64,000 bases of DNA from Streptomyces spiralis (GTDB lineage Bacteria; Actinomycetota; Actinomycetes; Streptomycetales; Streptomycetaceae), in assembly GCF_014654675.1 (NCBI RefSeq), contig NZ_BNBC01000028.1, forward strand, positions 1-64,000. Reading direction: 5' to 3'. Shown piece by piece: positions 15,794 through 23,476 of the stretch. The notes below the pieces were generated by a model. That model saw only the letters and a list, made by a program, of their open reading frames with translations. It was not told where the DNA came from and did not search any database. Position 1 is the first letter of the stretch, and the number at the start of each line of letters is the position of its first letter. Both the position numbers and the translations under genes were made by a program.

Positions 15794-16399
15794 TCAGGGC
15801 ATGAGGGTGGTGACGAGGGTCTCCTGGAGCCCGCCGAGCCACAGATACGCCATCACCATCGGCTTGCGCGGGTCCTCGTCGGGGAGGGTGTAGAGATCGT
15901 CGGCGTCGTCCTCGTCGGTGATCTCCAGCCGGGAGCCGATGGCCAGGCGCAGGTCGTTCAGGGCGCCGAGCCAGCGCCGGGACTCCTGTGGCGACAGCTC
16001 CAGCACGGCACCGCCCTCGCTTGCCGGGGACAGCTCGTTGAGGGAGTGGACCACCGCGAGCGCGTTCTCCCGTTTGCCGGCGCGCAGGTCGTTCTCGGTG
16101 TAGCGGCGGAACTCCGCCGAGTGGGCGCGCTGCTCGGCCGCCTCCTGCGGGCCGGCCGGCTGCTCCTCGGGGTCGCTGTAGGCGTCCGGGAACAGCCGCT
16201 TGAGGACCGGGTCGGTGGGCGGCTCGCTCGGGCCCTCGGCGAAGAGCTCGGCGAGCGGGTCGGCGGGGGCGTCCTCGGCGGGGCCGGGGCCGATCAGCTC
16301 CAGGAGCTGCACGGCCAGCGACCGGATGATGGAGATCTCCACCTCGTCGAGGGCGACGGCCGCGCCGCCGCCGGGGAGCGGTTCGAAGTGTCCTGGCAT
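15794..16399 (-). CDS. DUF2017 family protein
   Basis: 201 residues from the ATG at 16399 (MPGHFEPLPGGG). The family is actinobacterial and typically encoded next to clpS, as here, where clpS lies 72 bp upstream on the same strand. It is acidic and helical, with LSPQESRRWLGALNDLRLAIGSRL in the second half. No catalytic motif is visible. A link to ClpS/ClpP-dependent proteolysis is suggested by position only. Confidence 0.8.
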   Translation of the reverse strand: MPGHFEPLPGGGAAVALDEVEISIIRSLAVQLLELIGPGPAEDAPADPLAELFAEGPSEPPTDPVLKRLFPDAYSDPEEQPAGPQEAAEQRAHSAEFRRYTENDLRAGKRENALAVVHSLNELSPASEGGAVLELSPQESRRWLGALNDLRLAIGSRLEITDEDDADDLYTLPDEDPRKPMVMAYLWLGGLQETLVTTLMP

Positions 16400-16471
16400 G
16401 GAAGGGGTTCGCTGCTTCCGGTCGGTCCGGGCTGTCCTGCTGCCCACGGCTGCTGGATGGCTGCTGCGCGA

Positions 16472-16789
16472 CTACTTGCGGTCCTGCTGGAGCGTGGCCC
16501 ACAGACCGTAGCCGTGCATGGCCTGAACGTCCCGTTCCATCTCCTCGCGGCTGCCACTGGAGACGATCGCCCGGCCCTTGTGGTGGACGTCGAGCATGAG
16601 CTTGGTGGCCTTGTCCTTGGAGTAGCCGAAGTACGTCTGGAAGACATACGTCACATAGCTCATGAGATTGACGGGATCGTTGTGGACGATCGTCACCCAG
16701 GGGACGTCCGGCTCAGGTACGGCGGAGACCTCTTCCGCCGACTCGGTCTTCTCGATCTCGATGGGTGCGGCTGCCGTCACATGGCCCAT
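16472..16789 (-). CDS. clpS: ATP-dependent Clp protease adaptor ClpS
   Basis: 105 residues. It recruits N-degron substrates to the ClpA/C unfoldase. The core PWVTIVHNDPVNLMSYVTYVFQ is the ClpS domain with the Asn-Asp-Pro substrate pocket, followed by KATKLMLDVHHKGRAIV. The start at 16789 (MGHVTAAAP) is preferred; a GTG at 16780 is possible. It is probably cotranscribed with the DUF2017 gene. Confidence 0.92.
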   Translation of the reverse strand: MGHVTAAAPIEIEKTESAEEVSAVPEPDVPWVTIVHNDPVNLMSYVTYVFQTYFGYSKDKATKLMLDVHHKGRAIVSSGSREEMERDVQAMHGYGLWATLQQDRK

Positions 16790-16863
16790 GCTGCCACTAC
16801 AGGGGGGTGGGAGCACAAACAGGCAGGGCGGCGGCCGGGTGGTGGCGGGCGAGAAATCTTAAA

Positions 16864-16878
16864 TCGTCAGACTGACGA
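16864..16878. promoter_or_regulatory. Palindrome upstream of pncB
   Basis: TCGTCAGACTGACGA is a near-perfect palindrome with a 1-nt centre, 22 bp before the pncB start and 75 bp from the divergent clpS start. Its position over the likely pncB promoter suggests a repressor site; an NrtR-type NAD repressor is one possibility but is not shown. Confidence 0.45.
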
Positions 16879-16900
16879 AATGGGAGTACGATTCCTCGTC

Positions 16901-18247
16901 ATGAACACAGCGGACCTCAGGCTGCCGGTGGACGTTCCCTCGACGGCGCTCTTCACCGACCAATACGAGCTGACGATGCTGCAGGCCGCTCTGCGGGCCG
17001 GGACGGCCGGGCGGCGCAGCGTCTTCGAGGTCTTCACCAGGCGGCTGCCCGACGGACGCCGGTACGGCGTCGTGGCCGGGACCGGGCGCGTCCTGGACGC
17101 GGTGGAGAACTTCCGCTTCGACGCGGGCGTCCTCGGCTTCCTGCGCGAGCGCGGAGTGGTGGACGAGGCCACCCTCCAGTGGCTGGCCGACTACCGGTTC
17201 AGCGGCGACGTCTGGGGCTATCCCGAGGGCGAGGTGTACTTCCCGGGCTCGCCGATCATGCGGGTCGAGGGCTCCTTCGCCGAGTGCGTGCTGCTGGAGA
17301 CCGTGATCCTGTCGATCCTCAACCACGACTCGGCGATCGCGGCCGCCGCCTCCCGGATGTCCTCGGCCGCCGGTGACCGGCCGCTGATCGAGATGGGCGC
17401 CCGCCGCACCCACGAGCTTGGCGCCGTCGCCGCCGCGCGCGCCGCCTACGTCGGCGGCTTCTCCAGCACCTCCGACCTGGCCGCGGGCTTCCGTTACAAC
17501 ATCCCCACCGTCGGCACCGCCGCCCACGCCTTCACCCTGCTGCACGACTCCGAGCGGGACGCATTCCGCGCCCAGGTCGACTCGCTCGGCCGGGGCACCA
17601 CGCTGCTGGTGGACACCTACGACGTCGCCGAGGCCGTCCGTACGGCCGTGGAGATCACCGGGCCCGAGCTGGGCGCCGTGCGCATCGACTCCGGCGACCT
17701 GCTGCTGGTCGCGCACCGGGTACGGCAGCAGCTGGACGAGCTGGGCGCCCGCGACACGAAGATCGTCGTGACCTCCGACCTCGACGAGTACGCCATCGCC
17801 TCGCTCGCGGCGGCACCCGTGGACGCGTACGGCGTCGGCACCCAGCTCGTCACCGGCTCCGGCCACCCGACCTGCTCGATGGTCTACAAGCTGGTCGCCC
17901 GCGCCGAGTCCGCCGATCCGAACGCTCCGCTGACGCCGGTGGCGAAGAAGTCCAGCGGCGGCAAGACCTCCATCGGCGGCCGCAAGTGGGCGGCGCGCCG
18001 GCTGGACGCCTACGGGGTCGCGGAGACCGAGGTGGTGGGCACCGGCCCGGTGCCCGACGAGCTGGCCGGCCGGCAGCTGCTGGTGCAGCTGGTCAAGGGC
18101 GGCGAGGTCGTCGGCCGCGAGCCGCTGGACGCCGTACGCGACCGGCACGCCGCCGCCCGCGCCAACCTCCCGCTGTCCGCGACCCAGCTCTCCCGCGGGG
18201 AACCAGTCCTTCCGACGGAGTACGTCCACGAGCGCTCGGGTAACTAA
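16901..18247 (+). CDS. pncB: Nicotinate phosphoribosyltransferase
   Basis: 448 residues. It converts nicotinate and PRPP to nicotinate mononucleotide in NAD salvage. Recognisable blocks are TALFTDQYELTMLQAAL near the N-terminus, RRTHELGAVAAARAAYVGGF, the phosphate-binding IDSGDLLLVAHRVR, and VTSDLDEYAI. It is followed 70 bp later by pncA, which supplies its substrate, so the two form a salvage operon. Confidence 0.95.
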   Translation: MNTADLRLPVDVPSTALFTDQYELTMLQAALRAGTAGRRSVFEVFTRRLPDGRRYGVVAGTGRVLDAVENFRFDAGVLGFLRERGVVDEATLQWLADYRFSGDVWGYPEGEVYFPGSPIMRVEGSFAECVLLETVILSILNHDSAIAAAASRMSSAAGDRPLIEMGARRTHELGAVAAARAAYVGGFSSTSDLAAGFRYNIPTVGTAAHAFTLLHDSERDAFRAQVDSLGRGTTLLVDTYDVAEAVRTAVEITGPELGAVRIDSGDLLLVAHRVRQQLDELGARDTKIVVTSDLDEYAIASLAAAPVDAYGVGTQLVTGSGHPTCSMVYKLVARAESADPNAPLTPVAKKSSGGKTSIGGRKWAARRLDAYGVAETEVVGTGPVPDELAGRQLLVQLVKGGEVVGREPLDAVRDRHAAARANLPLSATQLSRGEPVLPTEYVHERSGN

Positions 18248-18317
18248 AGCGGGTGCCCGCTTCAGCACCGCCGAGAGCTGGTTCCGCCCACTGATCCGAG
18301 ACCGAAGGACACCCACC

Positions 18318-18905
18318 ATGCGCCGCGCCTTGATCGTCGTCGATGTGCAGAACGACTTCTGTGAGGGGGGCAGCCTCGCGGTGGCCGGTGGGGCGGACGT
18401 CGCCGCCGCGATCACCGATCTGATCGGGCAGGCGCCCGCCGGGTACCGGCACGTGGTGGCCACCCGCGACCACCACATCGCGCCCGGCGGGCACTTCGCC
18501 GACGACCCCGACTACGTCCGCACCTGGCCCGCGCACTGCGTGGCGGGCACGGAGGGCGTGGGCTTCCACCCGAACTTCGCGCCCGCCGTCACCTCGGGCG
18601 CGATCGACGCGGTCTTCGAAAAGGGCGCGTACGCGGCGGCCTACAGCGGCTTCGAGGGCGTCGACGAGAACGGCGTGTCCCTGGCCGACTGGCTGAGGGC
18701 CAGGGAGATCACCGAGGTCGACGTGGTCGGGATCGCCACGGACCACTGTGTGCGCGCCACCGCCCTGGACGCCGCGAAGGAGGGCTTCCGCACCCAGGTG
18801 CTGCTGGACCTCACCGCCGGGGTGGCCGCGGAGACCACCGAACGAGCCCTGGAGGAGCTGCGCCGCGCGGGCGTGGAGCTGACGGGCAAGCCGGTGGTGG
18901 CGTAG
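18318..18905 (+). CDS. pncA: Nicotinamidase
   Basis: 195 residues, isochorismatase-like hydrolase that deamidates nicotinamide to nicotinate. The catalytic triad is Asp9 (VVDVQNDF), Lys102 (FEKGAY) and Cys144 (ATDHCVRAT), and the metal site lies in DHHIAPGGHF. It sits directly downstream of pncB. Homologues also activate pyrazinamide. Confidence 0.95.
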   Translation: MRRALIVVDVQNDFCEGGSLAVAGGADVAAAITDLIGQAPAGYRHVVATRDHHIAPGGHFADDPDYVRTWPAHCVAGTEGVGFHPNFAPAVTSGAIDAVFEKGAYAAAYSGFEGVDENGVSLADWLRAREITEVDVVGIATDHCVRATALDAAKEGFRTQVLLDLTAGVAAETTERALEELRRAGVELTGKPVVA

Positions 18906-19049
18906 CCCGGGGGCCCAGCCCGCCCCGGCTCCCTTGGCGTGGCCCGGAGGCCCGGCCCTCCCCGGCCCTTTGGGGGCGTCTCGTCGATCAGGCCGGATCA
19001 GGGAGCGGTGCCAGGCGCCGCGAGCCCGGCATGATCGCCGAGACACCTC

Positions 19050-19394
19050 CTACGCCTGGGCGGGTGTGTGCGGGCGCAGGAGGGTCCTGATCGGGTGCCA
19101 CAGCTCCGGGGGGCCGACGGGGACGCCGACAGCGTTGTCCCGGGACGTGCGCCATATCAGGCCGTCGGGGTGGTGCAGCACCGCGGTGATCTCGTCCGGG
19201 GTGGGCGGGGCGGCGTTGCCCCGCAGGTAGACCGCGCGCAGGCCCAGGTTGCGCAGCCTGGTCAGGGCGCGGGCGCGGTTGCGGGCGTGGACGAGCACGC
19301 GGACGCCGCCGACGCCGTCGGGGGCGGCGCCGGGCAGGTTCAGCGCCACCACCACCGTGCCGTTCGGCAGCTTGCTGAAGCCTCCTGCGGCCAT
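19050..19394 (-). CDS. Conserved hypothetical protein
   Basis: 114 residues, soluble and Arg/Pro-rich. Segments such as NGTVVVALNLPGAAPDGVGGVRVLVHARNRARALTRL and DGLIWRTSRDNAVGVPVG have normal Streptomyces codon bias and conserved-looking hydrophobic spacing. I do not recognise a family. It converges with pncA and lies downstream of the M6 protease on the same strand, separated from it by a hairpin. Confidence 0.6.
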   Translation of the reverse strand: MAAGGFSKLPNGTVVVALNLPGAAPDGVGGVRVLVHARNRARALTRLRNLGLRAVYLRGNAAPPTPDEITAVLHHPDGLIWRTSRDNAVGVPVGPPELWHPIRTLLRPHTPAQA

Positions 19395-19455
19395 GTGGTC
19401 ACATCCCCGTTCCGGTCGGTGTCAATAAGAGAGCCACAGCAGGCACCTAAACACG

Positions 19456-19488
19456 ATCGGCGGCAACCCGCCAGGGGTTACCGCCGAT
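19456..19488 (-). terminator. Hairpin terminator after the M6 protease
   Basis: A 14-bp stem with one mismatch (19456-19469 with 19475-19488) and a 5-nt loop, about 27 bp past the protease stop on the minus strand. Confidence 0.7.
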
Positions 19489-19514
19489 ACGCGTGTGACC
19501 TGCGCGTTTGCTGA

Positions 19515-21857
19515 CTACTTCACCGCGCTGCCGACCTCGAGCTCGATCGTCGAGCCGTCCTTGGCCACCTTTTCGATCTTGATCTTGGTGTTGGTGTCAG
19601 TGATCTTGACACCGGCCGCCGGGTTCGACGCGTCGTAGTAGGTGTTGGTGTGGTCGTTGAAGACCGACACCCCCTTCTGCGACTTGATCCACACCGGCAC
19701 GTCCGCCTTGTGCAGCGTGATCGCGTCCGTGCGCTCCAGGGTGAACGGGGAGTCGTACGCCTGGAACCGGTTGCGCAGCAGCGTGCCGTCGGTCCACTTC
19801 AGCGGCGTCGGGTGCGAGTCGACCGGCAGGATCAGACCGGTGCCGGGGTGGTCGCCGGTGTTGTTGTCCGGCTGTGAGGTGTCCCACTTCCAGATCAACA
19901 GGCCGTTCTGGTACGGGAGGTGCTCAACCCAGTCCGGACGGGTCGTCGAGAAGCCGAAGTTGTACGGGCCGACCTGAAGGGTCTTGTCGTACGACACGTA
20001 CTGACGGTTCTCGGCGATGTAGTACTGCTTGTAGTCCTTGGTGAAGGACGCGCCGATGCGGGAGAAGCCGGCCGCCGTCCAGGCCGGGTCGGCGCTCTCC
20101 GCGTTGTCCGAGAAGACCGCGGAACCGTCCGCCGTCACCGTGATCCGGTCGGCCGCGAAGCCCTTGAGCGCCACACCGCCGTCGGTCTGGTAGCGGAAGC
20201 GCAGGTCGAACTTCTTGCCCGCGTAGGCGTCGAGCGGGTACGACAGCTTCGCGTACGCGTCGATCGAACCCGTCAGCCCCGGCTTGTCGCTGGCGTCGCG
20301 CGGGATCGGCTGACCGTTCACCGTGCCGTCCAGGGCGGTCCAGTTGGCGCCGCCGTCGGTCGACACCTCGGCGTAGAGGTAGTCGTACTCGGCCTCGATG
20401 TCGTACCAGCCGTCCAGGGACAGCGTGGCCGAGGACTTGCCGGTCAGGTCGACCGAGCGGGTCAGCGTGTTCTTCAGGTCGTTGCCACTGCCGCTCCACC
20501 ACTGGCTCGCGCCCTCGGCCGGGGTGACCACCTCGGTCTTGACCGCCTTGTCGGGCAGCGAGACGACCAGCGCCTGCTTGTGCTTGGTGTTGTACTCGGC
20601 CACGCCCAGCTTGTGCCACGAGTTCACGCCGGCCTTGGCCGTGTCGTAGTTGAGCCAGCCCAGCTGGAGCTTGTCCCAGGCGTTCATGTCGCCGGGCAGG
20701 TTGCCGATGGCCTCCTTGCCCGTACCCAGCCAGGAACCGGACGACATCAGCGTCCAGAACCCGGTCGAGTTCTCGCCGCCGTTGGTGTCGTACTCGTCCG
20801 GCAGACCGAGGTCGTGGCCGTACTCGTGGGCGAAGACGCCGAGTCCGCCGTTCTCCGGCTGGATGGTGTAGTCGCCGACCCAGATGCCGGTGTCGCCGAT
20901 CTGGGTGCCGCCGAGCTTGTTCTCGTCCGGGCCGGTCGCGCCGGCGTCGGTGCCGAAGGCGTACCAGCGGTGGGCCCAGATGGCGTCCGTGCCCTGGGCG
21001 CCGCCGCCCGCGGACTCGTCCTCGCCGGCGTGCACGATCTGGAAGTGGTCGATGTAGCCGTCGGGCTCGTTGAAGTTGCCGTCGCCGTCGTGGTCGTAGC
21101 GGTCCCACTGGTCGAACTGGGCGAGCTCGGTGCGGATCTCGGCCGCGGTGTCACCGGCGGCCTCGCGCTGGGCGACCCAGGCGTTGACGCCGTCCCGGAC
21201 CGCGTACCAGGCGGCGGAGTCGCCGGCCTTGTTGGAGCCGTAACGGGCCTCGTTGTAGGGGACCTTGACCCAGTCGGTGACCTCGCCGTCGACCGAGTAG
21301 CGGCCCGAGGACTGCGTCTCGTAGTACTTCTTCAGCGACTCGGTGTCCTTGCCGGTGCCGAAGTACAGGTCCTGGTAGTGCTTCTGGTTGTAGTCCGCCT
21401 GCCAGTCCGTACTGTTGTCCTTCGTACGGTCGGGGGCGGCTATCTGGTTGTGCTGCGGGCCGGGCGTGCCGCCGTAGCGGCTGTCGACCTGGTCGCCGAA
21501 CTCGACCAGGATCGTGAAGATCTTGTCGGTCTTCTCACGGCCGAGTTCGACGTACTTGCTGTCGCCCTTCTTGCCCTTGAGCTGGACGACCTTCGAACCG
21601 TCACGGTCCTTGACCGTGGCCTTGCCGGATATGACCTGGTTGAGCGCTTCCTGGCGCTGAGCTTCCTGGGTCTTGCTCAGCGGACCGTCGAAGTCGTGCT
21701 CCTTCTGACCCGACAGCGGGTCGTGCCGGTCCACCGAGGCGGAGCCGCTGCCCGTGGGGGCGGCCTCCGCGACGGCGAACGTCGAGAACGTGGCGGTGGC
21801 CGCCGCGAGGGCGACACCGATCGCGGCCGTTCTGAACGTCCAGGGTCTACGTGTCAC
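19515..21857 (-). CDS. Secreted M6-family (immune inhibitor A-like) metalloprotease
   Basis: 780 residues. The signal peptide ends near AVAEAAP (about residue 33), followed by a propeptide. The catalytic domain has the zinc motif HEYGHDLGLPDEYD (His344, His348) and a calcium-type loop DHDGDGNFNEPDG (255-267). The C-terminal half contains a MAM/jelly-roll-like region (about 470-600) and a VEG/M6 C-terminal domain. The GTG at 21857 follows GGAGGACATCAA; the frame is open upstream but without a ribosome binding site. It is expected to degrade extracellular protein. Confidence 0.93.
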   Translation of the reverse strand: MTRRPWTFRTAAIGVALAAATATFSTFAVAEAAPTGSGSASVDRHDPLSGQKEHDFDGPLSKTQEAQRQEALNQVISGKATVKDRDGSKVVQLKGKKGDSKYVELGREKTDKIFTILVEFGDQVDSRYGGTPGPQHNQIAAPDRTKDNSTDWQADYNQKHYQDLYFGTGKDTESLKKYYETQSSGRYSVDGEVTDWVKVPYNEARYGSNKAGDSAAWYAVRDGVNAWVAQREAAGDTAAEIRTELAQFDQWDRYDHDGDGNFNEPDGYIDHFQIVHAGEDESAGGGAQGTDAIWAHRWYAFGTDAGATGPDENKLGGTQIGDTGIWVGDYTIQPENGGLGVFAHEYGHDLGLPDEYDTNGGENSTGFWTLMSSGSWLGTGKEAIGNLPGDMNAWDKLQLGWLNYDTAKAGVNSWHKLGVAEYNTKHKQALVVSLPDKAVKTEVVTPAEGASQWWSGSGNDLKNTLTRSVDLTGKSSATLSLDGWYDIEAEYDYLYAEVSTDGGANWTALDGTVNGQPIPRDASDKPGLTGSIDAYAKLSYPLDAYAGKKFDLRFRYQTDGGVALKGFAADRITVTADGSAVFSDNAESADPAWTAAGFSRIGASFTKDYKQYYIAENRQYVSYDKTLQVGPYNFGFSTTRPDWVEHLPYQNGLLIWKWDTSQPDNNTGDHPGTGLILPVDSHPTPLKWTDGTLLRNRFQAYDSPFTLERTDAITLHKADVPVWIKSQKGVSVFNDHTNTYYDASNPAAGVKITDTNTKIKIEKVAKDGSTIELEVGSAVK

Positions 21858-22279
21858 TTGATGTCCTCCCCTGACGCGTTCGGCGCGCGGAGAGGCGGTC
21901 TCAGGCCACGACAAAGGTCCGCGCGCGATCAACGCGTGTAGTCAAGTGACGACATTTGACTAGAGGTTTACGAGAAAAGACAGACCTTGACTTGGACAGT
22001 TCAAGTGCACTATGCGGAGCTGGGGTTCGCTTTACGGACGGCGTGGACGGGCGTCCGGGGCGGCCCGCCGGGTGGGCGGCGCGTGGGACCGGGGGCGGGG
22101 TGCGAGGCGTGACTCCGTGCGCCCCCTGTGCATCGGCACCGTGGGTTAGGTCACGCTTACCGGCCGTTCCGCTCGGGCATGCAGGGGATTAAAGTCGATT
22201 GGCGGAACGCCCGGAAGTCGGCGGAAAGCCAGGCCGTCACCCCGTCTCGCCCCCAAATTCTTCCGAGGACACGATTGCC
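21858..22279. promoter_or_regulatory. Divergent promoter region with an inverted repeat
   Basis: This 422-bp gap separates the M6 protease (minus) and the small membrane protein gene (plus). TAGTCAA at 21939-21945 and TTGACTA at 21956-21962 are inverted arms 10 bp apart, 82 bp upstream of the protease start, and several further TCAAGT/TTGACT half-sites follow up to 22010. I see no gene in it. Confidence 0.45.
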
Positions 22280-22597
22280 ATGCCTCGTCCGACCGCCGCA
22301 CAGCTCGCCTACGGTTCCTGCACCGTGATCCTCTCGACGCTCGCCATGCTGCTGCTGTCACAGACGAGTTCGGGCCTGGGCATCGCGGTCGTCGCCCTCG
22401 CGGCACTCGCGCTGGGAATCCTGGTCGCCATGACCGTACCGCTGCCGAAGGCGCACGCGGCGGCCGCCGCGGCTGCCGCCCGGGACACCCGGGACGCCCG
22501 GACCGTCGAGCACGTCCAGGCGCCCGCCCGGGAATGGCGAGAGCCCGTCTCCGCGGGCGCGGAGACAGGCCAGGGCGGGTCCGGCGGGGGTTCCTGA
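22280..22597 (+). CDS. Small two-helix membrane protein
   Basis: 105 residues. Two transmembrane helices (about 12-28 and 33-53) are followed by an Ala-rich helix and a hydrophilic tail ending in GGSGGGS. The ATG at 22280 follows GAGGACACGATTGCC. It resembles the many small actinobacterial membrane proteins of unknown function; no specific role can be named. Confidence 0.65.
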   Translation: MPRPTAAQLAYGSCTVILSTLAMLLLSQTSSGLGIAVVALAALALGILVAMTVPLPKAHAAAAAAAARDTRDARTVEHVQAPAREWREPVSAGAETGQGGSGGGS

Positions 22598-22667
22598 CGC
22601 CGCGTCGGGCGGGACCGGCCCCAGGCGCGTTCGGCGCCCTCGGCACGCTCAGTGCCCCTCGGCGCGT

Positions 22668-23390
22668 TCAGCGGTTCGTGCTGACCACCACCGTCTTGGC
22701 CGCCTTGTCGTGCAGTCCCTGCCTGTAGGGCCGGTCGAAGTAGCTCCAACCGCCGCAGATCGCCAGCCAGATGCAGGCGCAGCAGAACCAGAACGGGATC
22801 CACAGCACCGCCGCGCGCGCCAACGCGGTCGCGACGGACGGCGTGGAACCGTCGGCCAGGTTCGCCACGCGCATGCCCAGCCACTTCTTTCCGAGGGTCT
22901 GTCCCCATCGGGCGGTCATGAAGGTGTCGTAGGCCATGTAGAGCACCACGCCGACCACCGACTGCCAGAGGGAGCGCGCGACTTCCACCTGATCGGCGTT
23001 CACCGTGTACTCGTTGACGCGGAGCGCCAGGGTGATCAGCCACACGACGACGCCGACCAGGATCAGGTCGATGATCCGCGCGAGGGTGCGCCTGCCGCTG
23101 TCCGCGAGCGGAGGCATCCCGGCGAGCGGGTCCTCCGGGTACGGGCCGCCGCCGTAGGGCCCGCCACCGCCGTAGGGTCCGCCACTGCCGTAGGGCCCGC
23201 CTCCGTAGGGCCCGCCTCCCCCGTGGGGTTCACCGCCTCCGCCGTACGGGGAGCCGCCCGTGCCGCCGCCGTACTGGTCACCGCCGTGCGGTCCTCCGCC
23301 GCCGGGCGGCGGGGGCGGCCCGCCCGGGGGCGGGGGCGGGGGTCCGGAGCCCGGAGGCGGTTCGGAGCCGGGGGGCGGTTCGGTGCTCAT
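22668..23390 (-). CDS. RDD-family membrane protein with Pro/Gly/Tyr-rich N-terminus
   Basis: 240 residues. Residues 1-90 are low complexity: a proline-rich start, then repeated GGPYGGG-type units. The rest is an RDD domain with RRTLARIIDLILVGVVVW, the WGQTLGKKWLGMRV motif and a final FDRPYRQGLHDKAAKTVVV. RDD proteins are of uncertain function; some act in ion transport. A second RDD gene lies just upstream on the same strand. Confidence 0.88.
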   Translation of the reverse strand: MSTEPPPGSEPPPGSGPPPPPPGGPPPPPGGGGPHGGDQYGGGTGGSPYGGGGEPHGGGGPYGGGPYGSGGPYGGGGPYGGGPYPEDPLAGMPPLADSGRRTLARIIDLILVGVVVWLITLALRVNEYTVNADQVEVARSLWQSVVGVVLYMAYDTFMTARWGQTLGKKWLGMRVANLADGSTPSVATALARAAVLWIPFWFCCACIWLAICGGWSYFDRPYRQGLHDKAAKTVVVSTNR

Positions 23391-23476
23391 GCGCCGAGTC
23401 GATCTCGAACCCGGCCGGGCCGCATCCGGCGAGCGGCCGTACGGATGACGGCCGCCGAGCCCCTACGCCGTCCCGG

